In this document: positions 35,863 to 44,327 of the stretch, in pieces
Numbering within the stretch: the stretch's first letter is position 1
Layout: each line of letters starts with the position of its first letter
From: Nitrosarchaeum sp.
GTDB taxonomy: Archaea; Thermoproteota; Nitrososphaeria; Nitrososphaerales; Nitrosopumilaceae
Length of the DNA: 64,000 bases
Assembly: GCA_021414365.1 (NCBI GenBank)
Contig: JAIOOR010000006.1
Coordinates: forward strand, 1-64,000
Direction of reading: 5' to 3'
Position numbers and translations under genes: made by a program
Notes under the pieces: generated by a model
Seen by the model: only the letters and a program-made list of their open reading frames with translations
What the model was told of the DNA's origin: nothing
Databases searched by the model: none

Positions 35863-36891
35863 ATGGAGTTACCTAGGCTCATTGAGATCGGGGAGAGAAA
35901 TATAGGTGATTTTGGCAAATTTGTAAATTCACTCAATAAATCAAAAAAAGTTTCGTTAATCAGTGGAGTTAATGTAACTAAGATTGTAAAGAAAAAAATT
36001 GAAAATTCACTAAAATCTAGTAAAATAAAATTTGTTTGGCATATGTCTGGAGACAATACAATTACAGCTATCAATCAGATTCAAAAAGATGTAGAAAAAG
36101 ATGAAAGCGATCTAATTGTCGGTATTGGTGGAGGTCGTTCTGTAGATACTGCCAAAATGATTGCATATAATCTAAGTAAGCCATTTGTGAGTGTACCAAC
36201 AGCTGCATCACATGATGGGATGGCAAGTCCATTTGTTTCTGTAATTGGAGATAAACCACATTCAATTGTTGCATCAGCTCCATTAGGAGTATTTGTTGAT
36301 ATTGATGTAATACGTAAGGCCCCTGCAAAACTTTTAGCAAGTGGTTGTGGAGACCTCATTGCAAATATTATAGCGGTTAAAGATTGGCAGTTAGGACATG
36401 AAAAAACTGGAGAGTATTATGGTAGATATTCTGCAGATTTAGCATTGATGAGTGCAAAAATAGTTATGGAAAATTCAAGTTACTATGCCAAAAATGGACT
36501 GGATGTAAGGATAATTGTTGAGGCATTAATCAGTGCAGGAGTTGCATCGTGTATTGCAGGAAGCAGTAGACCATGTTCAGGAGCAGAACATCTTTTTTCT
36601 CATGCATTAGACAAGATTGCACCAGGAAGAGGATTACATGGAGAAAAATGTGGTATTGGATCTATTATGATGGCAAAGTTACAAGGTCAGGACTGGAAAA
36701 AAATTGCAAAAACTTTGAAAGATGTTGGTGCACCAACATCAGCTAAACAAATTGGTTTAAAATCAGATGAAATTGTTTCTGCCCTTATGATTGCACAGGA
36801 ATTAAGACCAGAAAGATATACTATTTTAAAAGAAATTGATATGACAGAGAAAAGAGCTTTGGGACTTGCAAAGATTACAAAGGTAATTTGA
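35863..36891 (+). CDS. egsA: sn-Glycerol-1-phosphate dehydrogenase
   Basis: 342 residues from ATG at 35863, giving the family-like start MELPRLIEIGERNIGDF; the ATG at 35848 would add five residues across an inverted repeat. VGIGGGRSVDTAKMIAY is the NAD(P)-binding stretch, SVPTAASHDGMAS and SRPCSGAEHLFSHAL with HGEKCGIGS supply the Asp and His zinc ligands. It reduces dihydroxyacetone phosphate to sn-glycerol-1-phosphate, which sets the stereochemistry of archaeal lipids. Confidence 0.95.
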   Translation: MELPRLIEIGERNIGDFGKFVNSLNKSKKVSLISGVNVTKIVKKKIENSLKSSKIKFVWHMSGDNTITAINQIQKDVEKDESDLIVGIGGGRSVDTAKMIAYNLSKPFVSVPTAASHDGMASPFVSVIGDKPHSIVASAPLGVFVDIDVIRKAPAKLLASGCGDLIANIIAVKDWQLGHEKTGEYYGRYSADLALMSAKIVMENSSYYAKNGLDVRIIVEALISAGVASCIAGSSRPCSGAEHLFSHALDKIAPGRGLHGEKCGIGSIMMAKLQGQDWKKIAKTLKDVGAPTSAKQIGLKSDEIVSALMIAQELRPERYTILKEIDMTEKRALGLAKITKVI

Positions 36892-36892
36892 C

Positions 36893-37639
36893 TTATGCTG
36901 TTTTTGGTTCAGGTGCTTTTTCTTTAGTTTCAGTTTTCTTTGTTTGAGTTTGTTTATTGATATGTGTCTCAACAAAGTTAACTTTCTCTAAAGATGGAAC
37001 AAATTTGAAAATATCTAATTGGATGAAATGTTTCATTATTTGTAGTCCATCTGCTCGCAGTATTTCTTCTGGAATTGTAATGCTTACTTCTTTATCTTTT
37101 AATTCAAATGAAATTTTTGAATTTTCTAATGGTAATCTGTTTTTTAAAATTCCATCTACTTTATTATTTGGAGAATCTAGTGATTTTACTACATTAACAT
37201 CATAGAGAATTGTTTTACCTGCATATCTGTGATTATAGTCGATTTGTACTCTTCCTGAACCAATAAATCTTATAATTCCTCTTTTATTATCAACTTCAAT
37301 TGTGTCACCTACAGAAACTTTTTCTGCATCTTCACCAAGTTTTCTAATAGGAATCATTCTAACTTTAGCAGAATCTCTTTCACCAAATCCCTTGTCAGGA
37401 GTAACTTCAATTGTAAGTTTATCTCCAACTGTAGTTTTAGCTAGTGCTTCATCTAATCCTTTTAGAACAGGATAAGATACTTCACCGATTGAAACAAGTT
37501 TTGGTTGGTATTTTACATTAGATTCATGAATAGAATGTTTTTTTGCATCTTCTTCAATAGTGGTGTCAAAAACCTCAGAAGTGTCCTTAACTTTAGCAGT
37601 ATAATCTATTAGTATCAATGAACCTTTATTGAAAGTCAA
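36893..37639 (-). CDS. FKBP-type peptidyl-prolyl isomerase, SlyD-like
   Basis: 248 residues from TTG. GSLILIDYTAKVKDTSEVFDTT, YPVLKGLDEALAKTTVGDKLTI and PDKGFGERD are FKBP-core features, with an insert-in-flap domain (VDNKRGIIRFIGSGRVQIDYNH). A C-terminal extension (~150-248) ends in a Lys/Glu/Thr-rich tail. It isomerises proline bonds and probably acts as a chaperone. Convergent with egsA, 1 nt apart. Confidence 0.9.
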   Translation of the reverse strand: MTFNKGSLILIDYTAKVKDTSEVFDTTIEEDAKKHSIHESNVKYQPKLVSIGEVSYPVLKGLDEALAKTTVGDKLTIEVTPDKGFGERDSAKVRMIPIRKLGEDAEKVSVGDTIEVDNKRGIIRFIGSGRVQIDYNHRYAGKTILYDVNVVKSLDSPNNKVDGILKNRLPLENSKISFELKDKEVSITIPEEILRADGLQIMKHFIQLDIFKFVPSLEKVNFVETHINKQTQTKKTETKEKAPEPKTA

Positions 37640-37680
37640 TGTGATCGTTCTCGAATTTCCTTATATTAAGTTAACATGCA

Positions 37681-38826
37681 TTATAGAGCTTTAAGTTTTT
37701 CTTCAGCTGTTTTGAGACCTGCTTGAGCATCTGTATCATATCCCATCATAGCTAATGTTGATGAAATTGCAGATACTGTTCTCATTACATGATATTTGTT
37801 AACTTCGCCCATACAACCAACTCTGAATACTTTACCTTTAAGATTTCCAAATCCTCCAGCAACTAATACTTTGAATTTATCAGCTAATGTATCTCTGAAA
37901 GTTTTGTCTTGTAATCCATCTAAATAGTTTAATGCAATAATTGAGATAGAGCGATCTTCTTTTTTTGCAAATGGTGTTAGACCAATTGCACTTAAGCTAG
38001 AATATAATGCATCAGAGCAAACCTTATGACGCTTGAATACATTTTCAAGTCCTTCTTCTAACATTATTGTAAGTGCTTCTCTGTATGCATAAAGTAAAGG
38101 CAATGCAGGAGTGAATGGTGTATGCTTTGATTCTTCATAATATTTGAAATATCTAGCTAAATTGAAATACATTGTAGAAGGTGGATTTGCAATCATGTAT
38201 TTTTTGGCTTTAGGACTAACAGAAATTGGAGAAATTCCTGGAGGAGCTGCAATTGCTTTTTGTGCTCCAGTCATACATACATCAATGTTCCATTTGTCAA
38301 CTGGAAGATTAACACCACCAAGTATAGAAACAGAATCTACAATGTACATTGCATCATTACGCGAAGTTAAATCAGAAATTCTATCAAGATAATTGACCAT
38401 TGTTCCAGTAGAGGTTTCGTTGTGAACTACATAGAATGCTTTAACATCTTTATTATTATCAAATGCTTCTTTTACCTGATCAAAAGTCGCGTTTTCCCCT
38501 GGAGGAGTTTGAAGTTTTATTACATGAGCTCCTTGAGCTTCAATTAGTTCTGCTAATCTACCACTAAATTCTCCATTTACAGGAATTATGATTTTATCAC
38601 CTTTTTTTACAATATTAATTACACTTGCTTCAACAGCTCCAGTTCCAGATGCTGATAATGCAACTATGTCATTTTTTGTTTGGAAAACTTGTTGTGTCTT
38701 ATCAACTACATCAGTGTATAATTCAACAAAATCATCACTTCTGTGATTAATAATTGGAGCAAGCATTGCTCTCATAACTCTATTAGGTACATTTGTAGGA
38801 CCTGGAAGCATTGATAGATATTCCAA
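37681..38826 (-). CDS. Class V aminotransferase (alanine-glyoxylate/serine-pyruvate type)
   Basis: 381 residues from TTG. MLPGPTNVPNRVMRAM at the start, ALSASGTGAVEASV, YIVDSVSILGG and the PLP-lysine segment CMTGAQKAIAAPPG fit serine-glyoxylate or alanine-glyoxylate aminotransferases. It moves an amino group between small amino acids and keto acids. It follows the FKBP gene but reads towards it as a separate unit. Confidence 0.9.
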   Translation of the reverse strand: MEYLSMLPGPTNVPNRVMRAMLAPIINHRSDDFVELYTDVVDKTQQVFQTKNDIVALSASGTGAVEASVINIVKKGDKIIIPVNGEFSGRLAELIEAQGAHVIKLQTPPGENATFDQVKEAFDNNKDVKAFYVVHNETSTGTMVNYLDRISDLTSRNDAMYIVDSVSILGGVNLPVDKWNIDVCMTGAQKAIAAPPGISPISVSPKAKKYMIANPPSTMYFNLARYFKYYEESKHTPFTPALPLLYAYREALTIMLEEGLENVFKRHKVCSDALYSSLSAIGLTPFAKKEDRSISIIALNYLDGLQDKTFRDTLADKFKVLVAGGFGNLKGKVFRVGCMGEVNKYHVMRTVSAISSTLAMMGYDTDAQAGLKTAEEKLKAL

Positions 38827-38867
38827 TTTTTATCTCAAACGTAAGTTTTTCATGGGTTTATTTATAA

Positions 38868-39362
38868 TTAGAGATTTGTCAAACGTTGTTTAGCACTATT
38901 AGTATACAAAAAAATTTTTGTTCCTTTAGGTACAAGATCCTCCCATTTTTGATCGCTTAATATCATATCTCGAATATTTGTTCCAGAAAGAACATCTCTT
39001 TTAACAAATGGTATTGGAAGAACAGTAACATTACGTTTTGAATAAAGATGCTTAGTTAATTCATCATTGGTAAAAATAATATCAAATTTTGGAACAATGG
39101 TATCAATAAGTTCAATCCATTTTATGTGATTTTCTAAATCGGGAATAAAGTATATTTGAATTCTCTGCTTCATAGATTCATCAATTGAGGATAAAATCAT
39201 TTCTTTTCTTTCTTCAGCTGAAAATGGGTTGTTTTTTTGTAAGGGTTTGTTTGAGCTACCTAATCCTATCCATAATTTATCAACTTTAGATAATGCAAAA
39301 CGTAAAGCATCAAGATGACCTAAGTGAAATGGTTGAAATCTTCCTATCAGCAATCCATTCAT
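38868..39362 (-). CDS. Nicotinamide-nucleotide adenylyltransferase, archaeal type
   Basis: 164 residues. GRFQPFHLGHLDAL holds the (H/T)xGH nucleotidyltransferase signature and VLSGTNIRDMI the ISSTxxR-like segment of archaeal NadM. It condenses NMN with ATP to NAD+. It is 41 nt upstream of, and co-oriented with, the class V aminotransferase. Confidence 0.9.
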   Translation of the reverse strand: MNGLLIGRFQPFHLGHLDALRFALSKVDKLWIGLGSSNKPLQKNNPFSAEERKEMILSSIDESMKQRIQIYFIPDLENHIKWIELIDTIVPKFDIIFTNDELTKHLYSKRNVTVLPIPFVKRDVLSGTNIRDMILSDQKWEDLVPKGTKIFLYTNSAKQRLTNL

Positions 39363-39497
39363 ACATAGATATCAATAGATTTCATTTTAAAAACTATCAT
39401 AACATTATGTTAAATTTATTCAATATATTTAGGCATGAATTAAAAAATTAGGAAGCAAAGAGACAAATCTTTCAATAAATAAAATTACGTCATAGTC

Positions 39498-39980
39498 ATG
39501 AAAACAATCAAACCAGTGATTTTTATTTCCATATTTGCAGTAATAGTGATTGCATTAATCTATTCTTATACAAATTATTTTGGTCCACAATATGTTTTAC
39601 AAACTAATTACGATGAACAAAATTGTAAGCAGGGAAATATCTTTGAAGGGGTTGATAGACAAGCAAGATTTTCAGTATTGTCAACATGTGAGAAAGCAGT
39701 AGGAATTGTTCACGATATGAAAGATACTAGAGAAGATGATGGAGATTATCAATTTAACTTAGAATTAGAATCACAATATAATCAGCTACTAAACAGTGAA
39801 AACAAAAAACAGGTTCAAAGTATGTTAGTAATAGAAATTACATCTAAGGATCAGCAATCAAATGAAATGCATATTCCAAAAAATGGAGATAAAATTGAAG
39901 TTTATGGAGCATGGGTAACTGATAACCCTCATAGATGGAATGAAATTCATCCAGCATGGAAAATTACAGTATTGAATTAA
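39498..39980 (+). CDS. Membrane-anchored small extracytoplasmic protein
   Basis: 160 residues: an N-terminal transmembrane anchor (about 6-26) then a beta-rich domain (about 45-160) with two cysteines (NCKQG, STCEKA) and the end GDKIEVYGAWVTDNPHRWNEIHPAWKI. The last segment is typical of small OB-like extracellular domains in this phylum. Function unknown. Confidence 0.65.
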   Translation: MKTIKPVIFISIFAVIVIALIYSYTNYFGPQYVLQTNYDEQNCKQGNIFEGVDRQARFSVLSTCEKAVGIVHDMKDTREDDGDYQFNLELESQYNQLLNSENKKQVQSMLVIEITSKDQQSNEMHIPKNGDKIEVYGAWVTDNPHRWNEIHPAWKITVLN

Positions 39981-40016
39981 TTAAACATGATAAATTATTA
40001 AATGAGAATAAACTAG

Positions 40017-41039
40017 ATGGATTTTATAAAAATTGATGGAGAATTTGGTGAAGGTGGTGGACAAATTATTCGTACAGCAATTACATTATCATGTATTACA
40101 AAACAACCTATAATTATTGAAAACATTAGGAAAAATAGAAAAATTCCAGGATTAAAAGCGCAACATATCACAGCAATTAAAATTCTTCAAAAAATTTGTG
40201 ATGCAAAAGTGGAAGGAGCTAAAATGGGATCAACAAATTTAAAATTTATTCCAGGAGATGTAAAAAGTTGTAATTTAATAGAAGATATTGGAACAGCCGG
40301 TAGTATTTCTCTAGTATTACAAGTGTTAATTCCAGTAGCAGTTTGTCAAAAAAAATTAAATTTAATTATCAAAGGAGGCACGGATACTCTTTGGAGTCCA
40401 ACAATTGATTATACCCAATATGTTTTAAGAGAAGCATATTCAAGAATGGGAATTAATTTTTCAATAAAATTAATCAAACGTGGTTATTATCCTAAAGGTG
40501 GTGGGGAGGTAAATTTAGATATTTTACCATCTAATGTAAAGTCAATTTCATTAAATCAAAGAAAAACAAAAAATATCAAATTAATATGTTCATTTTCGAA
40601 TTTACCAAATGAATTAATAAAAAAACTTGTTGAAGAAATTAGAAAAAAATTAACTGAAAAGAAGTTTATCGTTGAAACACAGATTAATGAAGAAAATGCA
40701 ATTGATTCAGGAGCATCATTATTGATTTTTAGTGATGATGAAGAATCAATAATTGGGATTGATTCTATTTTTGATAAAAAAACAGAGAGGTTTAATTTAG
40801 ATTTAGAAAGTTTTACGGAAAATAATCTGGGAGTTGATGAACGTCTTGCAGATATGCTTGTTTTACCAGCTAGTCTTACTAATGAAATGACAATTTTTAG
40901 AGTCAATAATATTTCAAAACATTTAGAGACAAATTTGTTTGTGACTTCAAAAATTACTGGATGTAAGTATGGTATTGGTAAATTAAGCGATGGTTTTGAG
41001 GTTAGAATAGAAGGTGTATCAAACACCAGCATTAAGTAA
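40017..41039 (+). CDS. rtcA: RNA 3'-terminal phosphate cyclase
   Basis: 340 residues. DGEFGEGGGQIIRTAITLS opens the chain, with RKNRKIPGLKAQH and RGYYPKGGGEV typical of the family. The catalytic histidine, which carries AMP, is His302 in KHLETN. It converts RNA 3'-phosphates to 2',3'-cyclic phosphates, preparing ends for RtcB ligation. Its end overlaps the convergent CopD-like gene by 21 nt. Confidence 0.93.
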   Translation: MDFIKIDGEFGEGGGQIIRTAITLSCITKQPIIIENIRKNRKIPGLKAQHITAIKILQKICDAKVEGAKMGSTNLKFIPGDVKSCNLIEDIGTAGSISLVLQVLIPVAVCQKKLNLIIKGGTDTLWSPTIDYTQYVLREAYSRMGINFSIKLIKRGYYPKGGGEVNLDILPSNVKSISLNQRKTKNIKLICSFSNLPNELIKKLVEEIRKKLTEKKFIVETQINEENAIDSGASLLIFSDDEESIIGIDSIFDKKTERFNLDLESFTENNLGVDERLADMLVLPASLTNEMTIFRVNNISKHLETNLFVTSKITGCKYGIGKLSDGFEVRIEGVSNTSIK

Positions 41040-41516
41040 AGATGCAAAAAATAGAATTGCTACAGATAAAACAACTGTAATTTCTCCAAGAATAATAATT
41101 TTTTTTCTCAACTTTTGAATTTGTTCTGATGACATTTGTTTTGACATTATCTTTTCTTCTATATCTTTTCTGATTACTCTTACATGTATTACATATGTGA
41201 TAATTAGTGCAATGACCAAAATTATCTTAATTATAAGAAAATTACCATAGCTCGTAGCCATTAACAAATTAGGTTTACTCAAAAGGACATGTGAATTGTA
41301 TAGACCAGTACCTATGAGAATTATTAATGACGGTACAGCAATTTTGTTGAATCTTTTACCAACTTTAATCATAATTTGTAATCTTTCTTCAACAGAACCA
41401 TACATTGTTTTGAGAAGTGGTGAAAAAACAATTCCAATAAAAAGTGAGCCTCCTACCCAAATTGCAGCTGAAAGAAGATGAATCCACAAAATTATTGCTT
41501 GCTCTAATGGAGTCAT
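41019..41516 (-). CDS. CopD-like four-helix membrane protein
   Basis: 165 residues with four transmembrane helices; WIHLLSAAIWVGGSLFIGIV is typical of the CopD/DUF2269 group, where histidines on helices bind copper or haem. A copper-handling role fits the heavy copper use of ammonia oxidisers, but that is inference. Confidence 0.65.
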   Translation of the reverse strand: MTPLEQAIILWIHLLSAAIWVGGSLFIGIVFSPLLKTMYGSVEERLQIMIKVGKRFNKIAVPSLIILIGTGLYNSHVLLSKPNLLMATSYGNFLIIKIILVIALIITYVIHVRVIRKDIEEKIMSKQMSSEQIQKLRKKIIILGEITVVLSVAILFFASLLNAGV

Positions 41517-41598
41517 AACATTTCATATTTCAATTCAAATATTATGTATTTGGATCTTGACAACCTTTTTTAGTTGTTCAAAAGATGGTATCAATGAA

Positions 41599-42093
41599 TT
41601 GGGAATACAAAATAAAATGATAGTATATGCAGCAATTGCAGGGCTGTTTGGATTAATGGGTGTAATTGTATGGTATGCTAGTCTAGATAATTCGAATTTG
41701 GAACAAGTTGAAATTAAATTACAAAGTGTAGAGGTTAAAGATGTTAATAAAATTGAAAATTCAGCAAAATTAGAAGTTACTTTTCTTGTAAAGAATCCAA
41801 GTGAAAAAACATTTACTGTTCCAATTATCGGTTACAAACTTTTGGCAGATGGTCAAATATTGGGTTCGGGTCAATATTCCACTGAAGATATTTCAATGCC
41901 AGGTAGAGCTGTATTTTATTCTGGAGCTGAGATTCCTTTGAAAAATACGTTTGTTTTAAACAAATCCAATGTTAATCCTGAAATATATCAAGCAGTATTA
42001 GATGGAAATATCAGTAGTTTTAGTGCTGAAGGAACTATAACTACAGAAACTTCCTGGAGCATAATTGAAAAACAATTCAAGATTTCAACTTAA
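41599..42093 (+). CDS. Membrane-anchored LEA14/WHy-like domain protein
   Basis: 164 residues from TTG at 41599 (reading MGIQNKMIVYAAIAG); a TTG at 41557 and an ATG at 41617 are alternatives. One N-terminal transmembrane helix, then a beta-sandwich with KLEVTFLVKNPSEKTFTVPIIGYKLLADG, which is the water-stress/LEA14 pattern (NPSxxxxxVxxxxYxL). A similar protein lies at 47914-48366. Role unknown. Confidence 0.65.
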   Translation: MGIQNKMIVYAAIAGLFGLMGVIVWYASLDNSNLEQVEIKLQSVEVKDVNKIENSAKLEVTFLVKNPSEKTFTVPIIGYKLLADGQILGSGQYSTEDISMPGRAVFYSGAEIPLKNTFVLNKSNVNPEIYQAVLDGNISSFSAEGTITTETSWSIIEKQFKIST

Positions 42094-42105
42094 AAATTTA
42101 AAAAG

Positions 42106-42179
42106 TGGGCCGAGTGAGATTCGAACTCACGATCACTGCCATGTCGGGGCAGTATCCTAACCGGCTAGACTACCGGCCC
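42106..42179 (-). tRNA. tRNA-Val (anticodon GAC)
   Basis: 74 nt, fully foldable: acceptor GGGCCGG/TCGGCCC with discriminator A, D stem GTCT/GGAT, anticodon stem CTGCC/GGCAG with loop CCGACAT, T stem GTGAG/CTCAC with loop TTCGAAT. The anticodon GAC reads GUC/GUU valine codons. Position 33, nearly always U, is C. CCA is not encoded. Confidence 0.9.
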
Positions 42180-42262
42180 ATTGAAATAAAATCTTAGGTG
42201 CAGGCATTATTAACGTTTAACAAAAGAAAGGATTGAATAAAAAGAAAAACGACCTCTAAGAG

Positions 42263-42973
42263 TTGTCAGGAGAATTTACAGATGATGAAAAAAAAGGCCT
42301 CTACAAGGCAATTTATTCAAGGAGAGACGTTAGATCTCATTTTATTTCACGATCTATCAAAGATGATATTTTAGCAAGAATTCTAAATGCAGCACATCAT
42401 GCACCATCTGTGGGTTTTTCTCAGCCCTGGAATTTTATTTTAATAAAAAATCCCATTACAAAAAAGAGAATCAAAGATTCTTTTGAGGAAGAAAAAAATC
42501 GCTCATCAAAATTAATTGAGGAACCAAAAAGATCAAAATATCTTTCATTTAAACTTGAAGGAATTTTAGAATCGCCTATCAATCTATGTGTTACATATGA
42601 TCCTTCAAAATTTGGACCGTTTGTTATTGGTAGATCAAGTATTCCTGAAGCAGGATTGTATAGTGTTTGTTGTGCTATTCAGAATTTATGGTTAGCTGCA
42701 AGAACAGAAGGGGTTGGACTTGGTTGGGTAAGTATTATATCAAATGATACACTCAAAGAAGTTTTAGAATTACCAGAACATGTTGTACCTATAGCTTATC
42801 TCTGTTTAGGATATGTGGATGAATTTGCACAAAAACCTGATCTTGAAATAGCAGGATGGCTTCCAAGACTAGAACTTAAAGATGTAGTGTATTTTGAGAG
42901 ATGGCAAGATACCAAGAATGAAGACTGGAATCAAATACAAGAAATGATCAAAGCTAATCTTGACTACGCTTAA
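42263..42973 (+). CDS. bluB: 5,6-Dimethylbenzimidazole synthase, nitroreductase fold
   Basis: 236 residues from TTG. AIYSRRDVRSHFISRSI, AAHHAPSVGFSQPWNFI, SIPEAGLYSVCCAIQNLWLAARTEGVGLGWVSI and LCLGYVDEF are close to BluB. It destroys reduced FMN with O2 to make the lower ligand of cobalamin. It fits cobalamin synthesis in this phylum and the CbiH/CobJ gene at 54397. It runs into a T8 tract before tRNA-Arg. Confidence 0.88.
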   Translation: MSGEFTDDEKKGLYKAIYSRRDVRSHFISRSIKDDILARILNAAHHAPSVGFSQPWNFILIKNPITKKRIKDSFEEEKNRSSKLIEEPKRSKYLSFKLEGILESPINLCVTYDPSKFGPFVIGRSSIPEAGLYSVCCAIQNLWLAARTEGVGLGWVSIISNDTLKEVLELPEHVVPIAYLCLGYVDEFAQKPDLEIAGWLPRLELKDVVYFERWQDTKNEDWNQIQEMIKANLDYA

Positions 42974-42987
42974 ATAATTACAAGTAA

Positions 42988-42995
42988 TTTTTTTT
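42988..42995 (+). terminator. Poly-T tract after bluB
   Basis: Eight T, 15 nt after the bluB stop and immediately before the tRNA-Arg gene; a likely U-tract terminator that separates the two transcripts. Confidence 0.4.
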
Positions 42996-42998
42996 GCT

Positions 42999-43092
42999 GG
43001 GCTTGTGGCGCAGAGTCATTTTTGACGCGAAGCTTGGATAGCGCAGTAGCCTCCTAAGTTACAGGTCGAGGGATCGAAGCCCTCCAAGCCCG
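42999..43092 (+). tRNA. tRNA-Arg (anticodon CCT) with a 19-nt D-loop intron
   Basis: Acceptor GGGCTTG/CAAGCCC with discriminator G; D stem GCGC/GCGC; anticodon stem GTAGC/GTTAC with loop CTCCTAA (anticodon CCT at 43053-43055); T stem GAGGG/CCCTC. The D arm is too long by 19 nt: removing 43012-43030 (or the equivalent shifted by 1-2 nt) leaves a normal AGCTTGGATA D-loop. The insert contains GTCA-TTTT-TGAC, a hairpin fit for a bulge-helix-bulge substrate of the splicing endonuclease. The T-loop is ATCGAAG, with A for the usual T54. Confidence 0.87.
43012..43030 (+). other. tRNA intron (D-loop)
   Basis: 19 nt inserted between the 5' D-stem strand and the D-loop. The exact ends are ambiguous because AG repeats at both borders. 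The GTCA/TGAC stem lies within it. Non-canonical intron positions like this are known in archaea. Confidence 0.75.
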
Positions 43093-43093
43093 C

Positions 43094-43104
43094 TTTTAAT
43101 TTTT
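43094..43104 (+). terminator. T-rich terminator of tRNA-Arg
   Basis: TTTTAATTTTT begins 2 nt after the discriminator base, as expected for U-tract termination of an archaeal tRNA transcript. Confidence 0.4.
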
Positions 43105-43138
43105 AAAAAAAAGTTTTGTTACTTAAATACAAAGACAT

Positions 43139-43678
43139 ATGAGTAAAAATATGAAAGTAGTAATAATCTCAGGAAGTCCTAGAAAAAATGCGAATACTCA
43201 AGTAATGATGAAATATGTTTTTGAATATACAAAAACAAAAAATGTAGACACTAAACTGATTAATCTTTCAGAAGGAAAAATTGAATGTTATAGAGGACCA
43301 GATGAAGAATACAATGAACATACAAAAACTGCAGTTGAAGACATTATGGATGCAGATGTTTGGATAATTGGAACACCAATTTATAATTCGTTTTTTAGTT
43401 CAGCATTAAAAAATTTATTTGAATATGTCAATTATAAAAAAACTGAGGGAAAAGTAGCTGGCATGGCAATTTTAGCTTCAGGAAATATTGGGTTTATTTA
43501 TGTTCAAACTTTGATCACTCAGTTATTATCATATTTCAGAGTGGTTACAAATCCTAAGGCAGTATTTCTTACTACAGAATCAATCTCAGAAAATGTCATC
43601 TCAAATGAGGATGCTAAAAAAAGATTATCAGAATTAGTAGATGAGACTTTGAAAATGGCTTCTAAACTACAAGACTAG
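43139..43678 (+). CDS. NADPH-dependent FMN reductase, flavodoxin fold
   Basis: 179 residues. The FMN phosphate loop is SGSPRKNANTQ (about 10-20), and IIGTPIYNSFFSSALKNLFEYV is the usual second flavin-binding segment. It probably reduces flavin or a quinone with NAD(P)H. Reduced FMN is BluB's substrate, so the proximity to bluB is suggestive, though a tRNA lies between them. Confidence 0.85.
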   Translation: MSKNMKVVIISGSPRKNANTQVMMKYVFEYTKTKNVDTKLINLSEGKIECYRGPDEEYNEHTKTAVEDIMDADVWIIGTPIYNSFFSSALKNLFEYVNYKKTEGKVAGMAILASGNIGFIYVQTLITQLLSYFRVVTNPKAVFLTTESISENVISNEDAKKRLSELVDETLKMASKLQD

Positions 43679-44153
43679 GATGTAGATATACTACTTTGAA
43701 GATTTTAACAGTATAACCACCATCAAATAATTTTATTGTTTTTTCTTGATTTGAATCAAGTACTCTAAATTTGTATTCATATGAACCATCTTCACTTATT
43801 GGAATCTGGGCAAATTTTACAGCACCAACATTATTCCCTGAAATAATTTTATTGTTATCAAAAATCTGAATAATCACAGGATAGTCAGCAACGGGATTTG
43901 ATACTTTTCCTTCAACAAATCCCCATGGCAATTTATTATCTTTTGAAATAAACATCTGAAGAGTTGTTTTTTCAATTCCAATAGAATCGTTAATTGGGGT
44001 AATAACCGTTTGCGATTCAATAGGTTCAGCAAAAGAATTTGAGTTAATCATAACAGTAGTAAACAACATAGATGCAACAATACAAGCAACCATAGTAGTT
44101 GTGTTCATTGTATTGATTTTCTTATTTAGTTTAAAAAACTTGTTCCAATTCAT
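43662..44153 (-). CDS. Exported Ig-like protein, unknown function
   Basis: 163 residues with a signal peptide or anchor (about residues 17-42, ending NSFAEP) and a beta-rich domain (PVIIQIFDNNKIIS..., DGSYEYKFRV) like the single Ig/FN3-type domains of archaeal envelope proteins. It overlaps the 43139 gene by 17 nt tail to tail. Confidence 0.65.
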   Translation of the reverse strand: MNWNKFFKLNKKINTMNTTTMVACIVASMLFTTVMINSNSFAEPIESQTVITPINDSIGIEKTTLQMFISKDNKLPWGFVEGKVSNPVADYPVIIQIFDNNKIISGNNVGAVKFAQIPISEDGSYEYKFRVLDSNQEKTIKLFDGGYTVKIFKVVYLHPSLVV

Positions 44154-44205
44154 TTAGATTAAAATGGTAAAAGTGAAATATTAACATAGCGCACAAATAA
44201 TACTA

Positions 44206-44325
44206 ATGGATATGAAAAAAGATCCAACAGAATTATGTTCATGTAAGTGTCATTATGGTGGTGCAGTAAGTTGTCCTGGCTGTAAAAATAATCATGGCAT
44301 AGTATGTTGTCACTGCAAAGATTAA
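44206..44325 (+). CDS. 39-residue cysteine-rich mini-protein
   Basis: ATG at 44206, TAA at 44323-44325. Eight cysteines and three histidines occur in 39 residues: CSCKCHYGG, SCPGCKNNHG, VCCHCKD. The spacing CxCxCH...CxxC...CCHC looks like a small zinc- or copper-binding protein, metallothionein-like in density. It lies between two minus-strand genes and has its own strand. It is too small for most gene callers, but its composition is too ordered for chance. Confidence 0.6.
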   Translation: MDMKKDPTELCSCKCHYGGAVSCPGCKNNHGIVCCHCKD

Positions 44326-44327
44326 CT

